A stretch of 64,000 bases of DNA, taken from positions 1 through 64,000 of the forward strand of contig JAYTQG010000144.1 of assembly GCA_043746815.1 (NCBI GenBank), given 5' to 3'. The position numbers and the translations under genes are program-made. Origin of the DNA: JAYTQG01 sp043746815. Lineage in GTDB: Bacteria > Actinomycetota > Thermoleophilia > Miltoncostaeales > Miltoncostaeaceae. The stretch's first letter is position 1; every line of letters starts with the position of its first letter. The notes beneath the pieces were generated by a model, which saw only the letters and a program-made list of their open reading frames with translations, was not told the DNA's origin and made no database searches. Below are positions 17,616 through 26,432 of this stretch, piece by piece.

Positions 17616-18598
17616 CGTGCCATCCAATGGATCGTTGTGCGCCGATGGACTCCGTGTCCAATGAAACCCACCCAGGCAACCCGTCCGGTCGCTACCGCCA
17701 GCGCACGAACGGTCTCACGGGTCTGGATCATGCGGACGACCGCGCCGGATCGGACCACGATGGTGCGCCCGGTCGCGATCGCCACGCGACCACCCCCGGC
17801 CGCAACCAGTGGCCTGCGAGGTCCCGTCCAGAGGGTCGCCCCGGTCGCCCTGCGGACGTCGAAGCCACCGGCGCGGCGTACAAGGACTACGACTTGCTCG
17901 TCGTCCGCGACAAGCGCTTGAACGACTCCCGGTTGCGGGAGGCGGCGCGTGACGCGGAGCTCGCCGCTGACCTCGTTCCCCTCAACGACAACCCCGGAGT
18001 CGCCGTAGGCGGGTGCCTCCACCCACCACACTGCACGCGCTGAGATGGCGCTGAGTCCTGGCCGCGGGAGACTCGGCAACGGGCTTCCGGGCGGTGCGCC
18101 AGCTTGGTTCGCGGTCGTATCCACCAGACGCGCCTCGTCGCCCTGGAGGGTGACGTAGCGGACGCGGTGATCACCCACCCAGAGGGCCTGTGGGATGCGG
18201 GAGCCAGGTCGGCCGTCACTCTCGACAACCTCCTGCAAGCCGGTCGTATGGTCGCAGCACCAGATCACGGACGGCGCAACCCCCGGTCCGCGCGCGATGA
18301 GAGCAAACGCTCCATCTGGGCGAGTGGCGAGGGCCGGAGTGGATAGTCGCCCGGCGCTTGTCCGTACGGTGACCAGCCGCTCGGCAGGCCCCGCTGAGCC
18401 ACCTAGAGTCAGCCTTACGCGCCAGACGTCTGTGCGGTCGTAGTGGAGCGCTCCACTGGCGACTGGTCCGGTCTGGCTGACGATCAGCGACGGCCCGGCG
18501 AATGCCGCCCCGGGGGTCGGTGCGCCGGGAAGCGTCGCCGCGACGGCCTGCGTGCAGATTGTGGCGAGTACAGCGACGAGGGACCCGGTGGCCCTCAC
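17612..18598 (-). CDS. Secreted protein of unknown function, probable beta-propeller
   Basis: This 328-residue protein has an N-terminal signal sequence (MRATGSLVAVLATICTQAVAA). The mature part is rich in Val, Gly, Arg and Thr, with repeated short strand patterns such as RVRYVTLQGDEARLVD, EQVVVLVRRAGGFDV and GGRVAIATGRTIVVR, suggesting WD/PQQ-like propeller blades. One adjacent Cys pair (VIWCCDH) is visible. I do not recognise a family. GTG 18598 overlaps the F420-type oxidoreductase stop as GTGA, and the end overlaps the glycoside hydrolase start as ATGA, so it is clearly part of the exopolysaccharide operon. A sensor or assembly role is speculation. Confidence 0.7.
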   Translation of the reverse strand: MRATGSLVAVLATICTQAVAATLPGAPTPGAAFAGPSLIVSQTGPVASGALHYDRTDVWRVRLTLGGSAGPAERLVTVRTSAGRLSTPALATRPDGAFALIARGPGVAPSVIWCCDHTTGLQEVVESDGRPGSRIPQALWVGDHRVRYVTLQGDEARLVDTTANQAGAPPGSPLPSLPRPGLSAISARAVWWVEAPAYGDSGVVVEGNEVSGELRVTRRLPQPGVVQALVADDEQVVVLVRRAGGFDVRRATGATLWTGPRRPLVAAGGGRVAIATGRTIVVRSGAVVRMIQTRETVRALAVATGRVAWVGFIGHGVHRRTTIHWMAR

Positions 18599-19710
18599 CG
18601 GCGCAGCTCGCTGATGAGGTTACCCATCAGCTCATCACTGAGGCCAGCATCTGACGGTGAGGCCATGGGTGTCATGTTCGTCAGCTGGATATGGCGAGCA
18701 CCGACGGCAATAAAGCCGCGGATTTGTGTGGCGATGTCGTCGGGTGTTCCAAGGATCACGCTTTCACGAACGACCTCAGCAGGGACCGCGGTGGCCAAGG
18801 CCAGGGCACTGTCTCGGGAGTAGCGATTTGGCAGGAATGTCGTGAGTCCAAACGCTCCCTCGCCGAGCGGATGCTGAACGCCGTGGCGCTCGAACGCCTC
18901 TGCGGGACGTGTCAGCGCGATGAATCGCATCAAGAGTGACTGGTCAACGATCTCCCGCGCGCGCTCAGCGGTTTGAGCAACGACGACCCGGGCGTAGAGG
19001 CCCGCCGTCACACTGGTTTCAAGGCGTTTCGCGGTCTGCGCAGCCCGGCGGACCGCGCCAAGCATTTGGGCATACTGATTGGGTTCGGTTGCGAGGGGGA
19101 ACCATCCATCGGCCATTTGACCGGTAAGGGCGAGTCCGCGCGGCCGGTGCGCTGCCATCCAGATTGGCGGAGGGCGGTCGTTCAAGGGCTGCAGGCCAAT
19201 TTGAGCACCTCGCAGGGTGAAAAAATCCCCTGCGAATTCAAGGGGCTCCGGCGACGACATGAAGTGTCGGATGATCGTGAGCGCCTCGGCAAGACGCGCC
19301 AACGGGCGGGTATTCGTCATACCAAAGGGTTCGAGATTGAGCGCCTCACCCGTGCCAACGCCCAACAGAAACCGTCCACCGGAGATGTGGTCGAGCGTCA
19401 GGGCAGTCTGGGCGACGCTTGCGGGATGGCGCCGGACGACATCGGTGACCCCGGTACCCAGAGAAATTCGCTCGGTAGCGGTTGCTGCCGCGGCAATCAC
19501 CGGGATTGGGTCGAACCAGACGTGAGGGCTTGGTTGACCGGCTGCCTGCGGCACCAGATCAGGTGTCCAGATGTCGTTCGGGAACCAGTGCAGGAAGTGG
19601 TCTGCCCACCACACGGCGTCGAATCCCTGCGCTTCTCGTCGGCGGGCAGCTTCGATGGCGACGCTGGCTGGCGGCCTGACTACCCCCATCGCGGAGAATT
19701 CGACCTGCAT
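18595..19710 (-). CDS. LLM-class F420-dependent oxidoreductase (luciferase-like)
   Basis: This is a 371-residue single-domain TIM barrel of the bacterial luciferase-like family. Markers are GFDAVWWADHFLHW near the start, ERISLGTGVTDVVRRHPA, the HISGGRFLLGVGTGEALN loop, and a C-terminal SVILGTPDDIATQIRGF segment typical of F420-dependent glucose-6-phosphate dehydrogenase/Mer-like members. F420 rather than FMN is inferred from those motifs. It is the first gene of the long polysaccharide operon and starts at an ATG placed 7 nt after a TATATT hexamer, suggesting a leaderless message. Its substrate is unknown; a sugar or lipid precursor is possible given the company it keeps. Confidence 0.88.
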   Translation of the reverse strand: MQVEFSAMGVVRPPASVAIEAARRREAQGFDAVWWADHFLHWFPNDIWTPDLVPQAAGQPSPHVWFDPIPVIAAAATATERISLGTGVTDVVRRHPASVAQTALTLDHISGGRFLLGVGTGEALNLEPFGMTNTRPLARLAEALTIIRHFMSSPEPLEFAGDFFTLRGAQIGLQPLNDRPPPIWMAAHRPRGLALTGQMADGWFPLATEPNQYAQMLGAVRRAAQTAKRLETSVTAGLYARVVVAQTAERAREIVDQSLLMRFIALTRPAEAFERHGVQHPLGEGAFGLTTFLPNRYSRDSALALATAVPAEVVRESVILGTPDDIATQIRGFIAVGARHIQLTNMTPMASPSDAGLSDELMGNLISELRR

Positions 19711-19717
19711 ACTTAGG

Positions 19718-19723
19718 AATATA
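19718..19723 (-). promoter_or_regulatory. -10 element of the polysaccharide operon, leaderless
   Basis: TATATT on the minus strand ends 7 nt before ATG 19710, so transcription would begin at or next to the start codon. No Shine-Dalgarno sequence lies between. No clear -35 hexamer is visible at 16-18 nt. This would drive the whole 19.7 kb operon. Confidence 0.65.
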
Positions 19724-19791
19724 GGCTACCGTTCCACGGTTATCTGACACCCCCCGCTGGGAGCGACGAAACGGACGAATCATTTCGCCCA

Positions 19792-21471
19792 GTGGCTGCT
19801 GATCCGGTACTCGCTCGGATCGCGGCACTCAATGTAGCTTCACAGGAGTCGACCGAACGCGGCGACCCCTCAGAAGGCTTGGGTCAAGCTGACATGGCGT
19901 TCGCACTTGCTGCGGAACGTGCTGACGAGCGCAGCGCGGCATGGGCACTCGTTCGGCGGGCCGCTGCCCTTGTGGAACTTGATCGTCCGGGCGATGCCGG
20001 TGACGCTAGCACCGAGGCGACTGGCCGGTTTACGCGCTCGGACGAACCATTGGGGATCGCTCGAAGTCTCAGTTTGACCGCGCTCGCCGCGGTTCGCGGC
20101 GACGAAGTTCCAACCGGTTTCGCCGCCGCCGCCGAAGCCATGAGCGTGATCGGACGGATTCGATTTCCAAGTCTGGACCTGGCGGCAGCGCATGGTGATC
20201 TCGGGGCATTTTTCAGCGCCCTGGGCGATGACGGGGCCGCCGTCGACCACGCAGGACGCGCACTCGACATTGTGCGAGAGCTCGGAGCGCAGCGGATTGC
20301 ATTGGTCTACCAAGCCCACCTGGTCGCCGCGAGCGCAGGCGCCGCCCGCCAGGAGCGTCAGGCCGAACACGGTTCTGAGGCGCGTGCCATCGCCACTGGC
20401 GGCATCCAGGTCGCCGAGGACGCCTTGAGCGACGCACGCGTGCAGGGCGAGGATCGCCAGGCTGCCGTCTTGCGCGTCCACTTGGCGGAACTGCTCGCAG
20501 AGATGGGACGGCCGTCAGCGTCGCTGCAGCACCTCGACGGCCTGCTCGATCAGCCAGCCCTCCGAACGGATCGCCGTCTCGTTGCCCGAGTGCACATCGC
20601 AACCGGCATTGCACTTCGGCAGCGCAACCACGAGGCTGAGGCGAGTGCTGCCCTGGAGAGTGGACTGGGCGTCGCCCGAAAGGCGGGGGCCGTCCGACTG
20701 GAGGCAGATGCCCACTTTGAACGCTCGCTGATGTTCGAGGCGTCCGGTCACCCGGACCGGGCGCTGGACGAATTCCGCCTATTTCACCGTCTGTCCGCTG
20801 GGCTTCGTCGTCACGCCACCCGTCCGCAGCGCTCTGTGATGGATCTTCAGTCGGGCCTCTCTGAGGGTAGTGGCGCCAGCCGACGCATGGAGCGTCGAAT
20901 CGGGGAGCTAGCCGAGCTGGTGGGCGACATGTACCAGCGCGGCCGGGATGTCGTTCGCGAGTCACTGACCGATCCCCTTACGGGCCTTCCCAATCGGCGT
21001 TCGCTTGACCAGCGGGTTGCCGAGCGTGCCGCGCGCCCGGAGCTTGACCGCCCAATTTTGTGGGTCGCCATGATCGACGTGGACGGCTTCAAGCAAATCA
21101 ACGACGGCTTCGGACACACCGTCGGCGACCATGTCCTTGAAACGCTCGGGGACCTGATGAAGCGTCAGTTTCGAGACACCGACATTGCTGCCCGTTTTGG
21201 TGGGGACGAATTCGTGCTGCTGTTCGAATCGACCGATTCAAATGCCGTACTGCTGGCCTGCGAGCGCTTCCGCACGGCGGTGGATGAACGCGACTGGGGC
21301 ACCGTGCATGCCGGACTGCGGGTGACACTCAGTATCGGAATTGCTGGCCCCGCCCGGCCTTCCGAAACGGTTCTCCTCCTGGAATCAGCTGACAGTGCCC
21401 TGTATGAGGCAAAACGCGCAGGGCGCAACTGCGTGGTTATGCGTCCTCCGACGGATCAGGCAGACGATTAG
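19792..21471 (+). CDS. TPR-containing diguanylate cyclase (GGDEF protein)
   Basis: This 559-residue protein has no membrane segments. Residues about 1-360 are Ala-rich helical repeats of TPR type, with blocks such as AAVDHAGRALDIVRELG and EAEASAALESGLGVARKAG. The C-terminal domain opens with DPLTGLPNRRSLDQR and has an intact GGDEF signature at residues 470-474. The RxxD inhibitory site is present at 461-464, five residues upstream. It should therefore make c-di-GMP and be product-inhibited. It stands divergent from the exopolysaccharide operon across 81 bp, and c-di-GMP commonly controls such polymers. Its 3' end overlaps moaC by 35 bp on the other strand. GTG 19792 is the first start; it has no good ribosome site. 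Confidence 0.9.
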   Translation: MAADPVLARIAALNVASQESTERGDPSEGLGQADMAFALAAERADERSAAWALVRRAAALVELDRPGDAGDASTEATGRFTRSDEPLGIARSLSLTALAAVRGDEVPTGFAAAAEAMSVIGRIRFPSLDLAAAHGDLGAFFSALGDDGAAVDHAGRALDIVRELGAQRIALVYQAHLVAASAGAARQERQAEHGSEARAIATGGIQVAEDALSDARVQGEDRQAAVLRVHLAELLAEMGRPSASLQHLDGLLDQPALRTDRRLVARVHIATGIALRQRNHEAEASAALESGLGVARKAGAVRLEADAHFERSLMFEASGHPDRALDEFRLFHRLSAGLRRHATRPQRSVMDLQSGLSEGSGASRRMERRIGELAELVGDMYQRGRDVVRESLTDPLTGLPNRRSLDQRVAERAARPELDRPILWVAMIDVDGFKQINDGFGHTVGDHVLETLGDLMKRQFRDTDIAARFGGDEFVLLFESTDSNAVLLACERFRTAVDERDWGTVHAGLRVTLSIGIAGPARPSETVLLLESADSALYEAKRAGRNCVVMRPPTDQADD

Positions 21472-21928
21472 CGATCGGGTCTTTGACCTTTTCGACAAGG
21501 CGAACCGACGATACCTCCAGGTCTGCGTCTACGCTTTTCAGCATGTCCCACAAGGCGAGGGCGGCAACGCTTGCCGCGGTGAGCGCTTCCATCTCCACCC
21601 CGGTGCGGGCACTGGTCTCGACCGTCGCCGTCAGCGTCGCCACCTGACCCTCAAGCGCTATCTCGACAGAGACCCGGTCGATGGGCAGCGGGTGGCACAA
21701 CGGGAGGAGATCAGGGGTGCGCTTCGCGGCCATGATCCCCGCGATTCGTGCGACGGCACCGGCATCGCCCTTTGGGACCCCCCCGCTGGTCAGCAGTTCT
21801 GCAGCGCGCTTGCTCATCCGTAGTTGGGCCTCGGCGGTTGCCCGGCGACGCATCGGGACCTTCCCGCCGACATCCACCATGTGTGCGTTTCCGTCGCCGT
21901 CCAGGTGGGTGAGCGTGTCTCGGCTCAT
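21437..21928 (-). CDS. moaC: Cyclic pyranopterin monophosphate synthase MoaC
   Basis: MoaC converts the cyclised GTP intermediate to cyclic pyranopterin monophosphate in molybdenum cofactor synthesis. Family motifs are clear: HMVDVGGKVPMRRRATA, KRTPDLLPLCHPLPID, TGVEMEALTAASVAAL and WDMLKSVD, which retains the Asp and Lys of the usual YDMCKA active-site segment. The protein is 163 residues. Its C-terminus reads VRLVEKVKDPIANRL instead of the GGKSG loop typical of MoaC, an oddity that may be lineage-specific. ATG 21928 is in an ATGA overlap with otsA, so it is translated after otsA. It overlaps the GGDEF gene tail-to-tail. Confidence 0.93.
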   Translation of the reverse strand: MSRDTLTHLDGDGNAHMVDVGGKVPMRRRATAEAQLRMSKRAAELLTSGGVPKGDAGAVARIAGIMAAKRTPDLLPLCHPLPIDRVSVEIALEGQVATLTATVETSARTGVEMEALTAASVAALALWDMLKSVDADLEVSSVRLVEKVKDPIANRLPDPSEDA

Positions 21929-23481
21929 TGCGGTACCGGAGGGCGATCTCCGCGCAATTCATCAGCATCACGTTTGGCCCGAATGTCGGCCTGCTGCGCG
22001 TCGAGCCACTTCCCAATGTTGTTGTTGCGCACGATGTCCTTGATCGCTTGTCCGCGCATCGCGCGCGCTTCGGTTGGCATCGATAGCGCCGTGTGGAGCG
22101 CCTCGGCCTGCGCCTCGATATCGAACGGGTTCACCGTCAAGGCGAATGCGCCCAGCTCCTCGTGGGCCCCAGTGTTTTCCGACAGGATCAGTACTCCGTC
22201 GCGCTCGTTGACGAGTGCCGCTTCCTTGGCGACCAGGTTCATTCCGTCAAAGATGGAGTTCACAAGAAGCACGTCGTAGTGCTTGTAAAGGGCCAACGTG
22301 CGATCCATGTTCTGTTCGATTCGCAGATCGATCGGCATCCAGTCGGTGTTGCCGTACTTCGTGTTGATGTGGCTGACGAGATCCTCGATCTTTTGACGAT
22401 ACTCGACGTACTGCTCGACATCCTGGCGTGTCGGCTGGAGCTGTGCCAGGAAGGTGACCTCTTCCAAGTACTCGGGATAGCGCTCCAGAAACCGGTCGAA
22501 GGCACGAAATCCGCGGAGCACATTCTTTGATAGGTCGGCCCGATCAATCCTGACGATGAGCTGGCGTCGTCGTCGCCGCACGATCGCCGCTTCCTCGTTC
22601 GCGACGGCGCGTGTTTGGGCGAGGGCCTCGAACGCTGGCGCATTGATCGAGATTGGGTACCCACGCACCCAAACTTCCCGCCCGCGCCAGTGAATCACTC
22701 GGCGCGCGTAATCGACCGGAGCCCCAAGGAGATCTTCGCAGCACAGCATGAAGTTCCGTGCGTAGCTCTGCGTGTGGAACGCCACGATGTCGTTGGCCAG
22801 GAGCCCCCCAAGGATCGCTTCACGGATCACTGGAGGGAGGATTCGCCAATAGTCAGGCTGCGGCCAGGGGATGTGGACGAAATGGTGGAGGAAGGCCTGT
22901 GGGTGTGTCTCGCGAATCGCGAGTGGCGCCGTGTAGAGGTGATAGTCGTGCAGCATCACCGTCGCACGCGGTGTCCGGTCGAGAACCACCGAAACTTCCT
23001 CCGCGAACGCGACGTTGGCCGCCAGGTAGCCACTCGTCCAGGCGGTCAGCTCCTCCTTGCGGATCTCGGGGGCATTTGAGAGGTCCCAGAGGTAGTGCTG
23101 GATGAACCAAAGCATGGGGTTTGCGATGACGTTGTAGTACATGTGGTAGGTCGTCGGGTCGATCACAACGAAGCGTCCCCGGGCCTTGGTCGCCTCGATT
23201 GCGAAATCGGTTGTGCCCGACTCGGCGGCGACCGCACGGTCTTCCTTGCTGATCGCCGCCGAGACCCAGACTGCCTCGTGTTCCTCGATCAACCCCGTCA
23301 GTGCTGTGACCAGTCCGCCGCCGCCACTGATCGTTCGCCTGGCTCCCGCACGGCTTCGCTCGAAGGTCACTGGACCACGATTTGACACCAGGACGAGGGT
23401 CTCTGTGATGGCGCGCTCCGAGGGTCCAATGGGTAGCCGGAAAGTTGCTTCGGGCGGCGCGCGGCCCCGCGACGGGGTCAT
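21925..23481 (-). CDS. otsA: Trehalose-6-phosphate synthase (GT20)
   Basis: This 518-residue GT20 enzyme joins UDP- or ADP-glucose to glucose-6-phosphate. It shows LVLVSNRGPVTF, the GGGGLVTALTGL loop, WVSAAI, VMLHDYHLYTAPLAIRE, HFVHIPWPQPDYWRILP, the RIDRADLSKNVLRGFRAF phosphate-binding stretch, SIFDGMNLVAKEAALVN and LSENTGAHEEL. There is no fused phosphatase domain, and no otsB is in the window. ATG 23481 gives an N-terminus close to the first strand. A frame reaching 23550 would overlap the divergent gene at 23537 and is less likely. Coupling to moaC by ATGA is unexpected, since the two pathways are unrelated. Confidence 0.92.
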   Translation of the reverse strand: MTPSRGRAPPEATFRLPIGPSERAITETLVLVSNRGPVTFERSRAGARRTISGGGGLVTALTGLIEEHEAVWVSAAISKEDRAVAAESGTTDFAIEATKARGRFVVIDPTTYHMYYNVIANPMLWFIQHYLWDLSNAPEIRKEELTAWTSGYLAANVAFAEEVSVVLDRTPRATVMLHDYHLYTAPLAIRETHPQAFLHHFVHIPWPQPDYWRILPPVIREAILGGLLANDIVAFHTQSYARNFMLCCEDLLGAPVDYARRVIHWRGREVWVRGYPISINAPAFEALAQTRAVANEEAAIVRRRRRQLIVRIDRADLSKNVLRGFRAFDRFLERYPEYLEEVTFLAQLQPTRQDVEQYVEYRQKIEDLVSHINTKYGNTDWMPIDLRIEQNMDRTLALYKHYDVLLVNSIFDGMNLVAKEAALVNERDGVLILSENTGAHEELGAFALTVNPFDIEAQAEALHTALSMPTEARAMRGQAIKDIVRNNNIGKWLDAQQADIRAKRDADELRGDRPPVPQ

Positions 23482-23536
23482 GGTGTGATACCAAACGCGC
23501 CGGAATGGACCGTACCCGCCCACGCACTCGCCCGCC

Positions 23537-25324
23537 ATGTTGAACCTCATCCGCTACCGAACCAGCTGGTTGATTGCGGCCGTCGCGTTGATCATCCTGC
23601 CGCTGACGTTGCGATCGGCGCCGTCGCTCGGGCGCGTTGACAACCCTCCGAGCGTCGACATCAAACCCGCCCAGAATGCGCAGGACGCACTCCAGCTGCT
23701 TGCCGCTGGAGGTCGAGTACCCGGATCAGAAGGCGACCGCGCGGCGGCCAACTATCTGCGTCAGGAGTTTGGGCGCCAAGCCACCTCTCAGCGGTTCTCG
23801 GCGCGGACGCCGCTCGGGGAGGTAGAACTCGAAAATGTCTACGTCGTGGAACGCGGTTCCGGCGTTGGGCAAAGTCGCGCGCCGATCCTCGTGGTGGCAC
23901 CTCGAGATGCTGCAGCTGGTGTCGTTGGAGGGTATTCGGGGAGCGCACTGCTCATCGCGCTGGCCCGCCTTGCCCGGACAACCACGCACAACCGGCCGAT
24001 CTTTTTCGTCTCCACTGACGGAAGTACGCTCGGAAATGCGGGGATCAGGTGGTTCCTGGCACAAAACCGAAACGTCCCATTCGCCGGTGCGGTGGTGTTG
24101 GATGCCCCCGCTGAGGCGGCGGGGAATGGCATTTCGCTCTGGATGGGCGGAAGTGGGTCGAGTGCGGCGCCGGGTTTTCGTCAAATCGCTGCCGCAGAGG
24201 CGCGGGCCGCTGGAATGCGCGTCGCGCCCGAGGACTCCTTTTGGGCACAACTCCTTCGGTTGGCTGTACCCCAAACGATCGGCGACCAAGGCGCCATTGT
24301 CACGGAGAGCATTCCGGCGGTAACGCTTTCTGCTCGCCCGGAGTCGCCGCTTCAAGCCGATCGCGTTCAACTGACCGATCAGGCCTTTACGCCCGAACGC
24401 CTCGGACTCGTCGCTGCTGCTGCTCAGAACATCATCAGCACGATTGATGCATCCACCCGCCTCCCTCGCCCGGGGGCGAGTATCCTTGTTACGGGGCGGA
24501 TCATGCGCCCCTCAGTGCTTCGGCTGGCGTTGCTGATCGCGCTCATGCCGATTCTGGTCGTCGCCGGTGACCTTGCCATTCGACTTCGCCGCGGCCGGAT
24601 ATTCCTGGGGCGTGGACTTCGGGCGCTCCGTTGGCGATTTTTGGCACCCGCTGTCGCACTCCTCGCTGGCAACATCCTGACGATCGTTGGCCTCCTTCCA
24701 GAGGGGGCGGCCGGGCGCCCACCACTCGCCGATACCGCCGGGTTCACCGGCACGAGTGTCCTCGCGCTCCTGATCGTGGCCGGAGCTGCTGCTGCTGCCT
24801 GGCGGTTTTCCCGCCCGCGTGTCGAAGCGGCACATGCGCTTCCCCCAACGGACGCAGCTGCCGCCCTCATCGTGCTCGCTATCTCACTGGTAGCGACGTG
24901 GACCGTTCACCCGTTCGTGCTGGTGCTCGCTCTTCCCGCTGCCCACGCTGCAATCCTCGCGACGGTGGACCGGGATCGCTGGAAGATTGTTTTGCTTGCG
25001 GGGCTCGCCATCCTTCCGGTGCTGCTGCTCGTCGGCGTCATCGGTGGACTGGCGGATCGCTCCACGATCCCGGCATTGTGGTATCTCGCGGTAACCACCG
25101 TCGCTGGCACCCGCGGAATCCTTGGCCCAGGACTTGGTCTCGCAATTGGGGTCTGCATTTGGACGCTGATCGTTCCGGCCCTCGCTCGCCGATCGCCGCC
25201 GCCGACGCGAAGAATCGCGACGGGGCCAGCTACGCGACCCAGTCGGTCCCGGTCACGACGACCTGGTCGCCCTCATGGATCTGTTGACCAGGCGCAATCA
25301 ATGCCAGTGCATCCGAGGCGATAA
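23537..25324 (+). CDS. M28-peptidase-like membrane protein lacking metal ligands
   Basis: This 595-residue protein has an N-terminal membrane segment (about residues 12-30), an external alpha/beta domain (about 45-310), and seven or eight C-terminal membrane spans. The external domain follows the M28 aminopeptidase fold: RVPGSEGDRAAANYLRQEF is the usual start, then APILVVAPRDAAAGVVGGY where active enzymes have a His-x-Asp and a GADDNASG loop. FFVSTDGSTLGNAG stands in place of the Glu-Glu motif. None of the metal ligands is kept, so it is probably a pseudopeptidase, like the M28-derived GPAA1 and nicalin families in general layout. It ends in an Arg-rich tail that overlaps moeA by 95 bp on the opposite strand. 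Confidence 0.8.
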   Translation: MLNLIRYRTSWLIAAVALIILPLTLRSAPSLGRVDNPPSVDIKPAQNAQDALQLLAAGGRVPGSEGDRAAANYLRQEFGRQATSQRFSARTPLGEVELENVYVVERGSGVGQSRAPILVVAPRDAAAGVVGGYSGSALLIALARLARTTTHNRPIFFVSTDGSTLGNAGIRWFLAQNRNVPFAGAVVLDAPAEAAGNGISLWMGGSGSSAAPGFRQIAAAEARAAGMRVAPEDSFWAQLLRLAVPQTIGDQGAIVTESIPAVTLSARPESPLQADRVQLTDQAFTPERLGLVAAAAQNIISTIDASTRLPRPGASILVTGRIMRPSVLRLALLIALMPILVVAGDLAIRLRRGRIFLGRGLRALRWRFLAPAVALLAGNILTIVGLLPEGAAGRPPLADTAGFTGTSVLALLIVAGAAAAAWRFSRPRVEAAHALPPTDAAAALIVLAISLVATWTVHPFVLVLALPAAHAAILATVDRDRWKIVLLAGLAILPVLLLVGVIGGLADRSTIPALWYLAVTTVAGTRGILGPGLGLAIGVCIWTLIVPALARRSPPPTRRIATGPATRPSRSRSRRPGRPHGSVDQAQSMPVHPRR

Positions 25325-26432
25325 GGGAACCAATCCGATGTGACCCCTGGTCGCCGGTCGGAGTCGCACGCGTTCCAGACTCGTCGCGCTCCGTCCGACA
25401 GCGAACGGCGTGGAGGCGCCCCACTGCGCCCGGCCATGCCCCGACGGCTGTCGCCATCTCAACGACGGGGCGCGTTCTGGAAGCCCCGCTCATTGCGAGT
25501 ATTGCCGGGCGGACGAACAGTGCCATCCCGACCAGGGCAGATGCAGGGTTGCCTGGGAGCCCGAGCACCGTGCAGGTCGTTGTCGTTGCAAGGACACACG
25601 GCTTGCCCGGTTTCAGTGCGACACGCCAGAAACGCTCCACCGCGCCCAGATCCGAGAGCGTCGCGCGAACGAGATCGAGGTGACCGACCGATACTCCGCC
25701 CGAGGTCACTAGGAGGTCGTAGGTGAGACCTTCGGCGAGCAGCGCGCGCAGCGCGTCCGGATCGTCACGGGCGATTGGAAGTACGTTGGCCTCCGCGCCA
25801 GCGCGCTCGATCGCCCAGGCCAAGGCAATCGAGTTCGATTCGCGAATCTGGGCGACGCCCGGCGTTGACTCAAGTGGAACCAACTCACTGCCGGTGGCCA
25901 AGATCGCAACCCGAGGTCGGCGGTGTACCTGCACGTTCGCGATGCCGAGGGCAGCGAACATTGCGGCCTCACCGGTTCCAAGACGCGACCCAGACGTCGC
26001 GACCAGCATTCCCGCCGCAACGTCACTGCCAGCGACGCGGACGTGAGCGCCAACCGGGATCGGGCCGGAGAGCACAACGTCGTGGTCAGTCGCGGTGGCA
26101 TCCTCAATCGGAACAATTGCGTCGGCTCCGTCAGGAACAAGTGCCCCCGTCGCGATGGGTGCAGCCCATCCCGCAGGGAGTTGCAGGGGAGGCGTTCCTG
26201 CGGCTATCAGCGGCGTCGTTGGCAGTCGGACCGACCCGATAATCTGCGATGAAGAGACCGCGAAGCCATCCATGGCGCTGTTCGCAGCGCGAGGAAGGGA
26301 CTCGGGAGCGATGACGTCCGCGGCAAGAATCCGTCCGCGCGCGCTCCGCAGATCGACAACCTCGACGGGTAAGGGTGGGCAGGCGGCGAGCACCAGTTCA
26401 AGCGCCGCGTCGTAGCTGAGTTCGCTGCTCAT
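25230..26432 (-). CDS. moeA: Molybdopterin molybdenumtransferase MoeA
   Basis: This 400-residue MoeA inserts molybdenum into adenylylated molybdopterin. It has domains in the usual order: LPRAANSAMDGFAVSS near the start, IATGALVPDGADAIVPIED, the MoCF-like domain with AILATGSEL, VTSGGVSVGHLDLV, LKPGKP and VLGLPGNPASALV, then a C-terminal beta domain. Length is normal for the family. ATG 26432 overlaps the upstream GT4 stop as ATGA. The C-terminal 95 bp run antisense to the end of the M28-like gene. With moaC about 3.3 kb away, two molybdenum cofactor genes are each translationally coupled to sugar genes. Confidence 0.95.
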   Translation of the reverse strand: MSSELSYDAALELVLAACPPLPVEVVDLRSARGRILAADVIAPESLPRAANSAMDGFAVSSSQIIGSVRLPTTPLIAAGTPPLQLPAGWAAPIATGALVPDGADAIVPIEDATATDHDVVLSGPIPVGAHVRVAGSDVAAGMLVATSGSRLGTGEAAMFAALGIANVQVHRRPRVAILATGSELVPLESTPGVAQIRESNSIALAWAIERAGAEANVLPIARDDPDALRALLAEGLTYDLLVTSGGVSVGHLDLVRATLSDLGAVERFWRVALKPGKPCVLATTTTCTVLGLPGNPASALVGMALFVRPAILAMSGASRTRPVVEMATAVGAWPGAVGRLHAVRCRTERDESGTRATPTGDQGSHRIGSLIASDALALIAPGQQIHEGDQVVVTGTDWVA

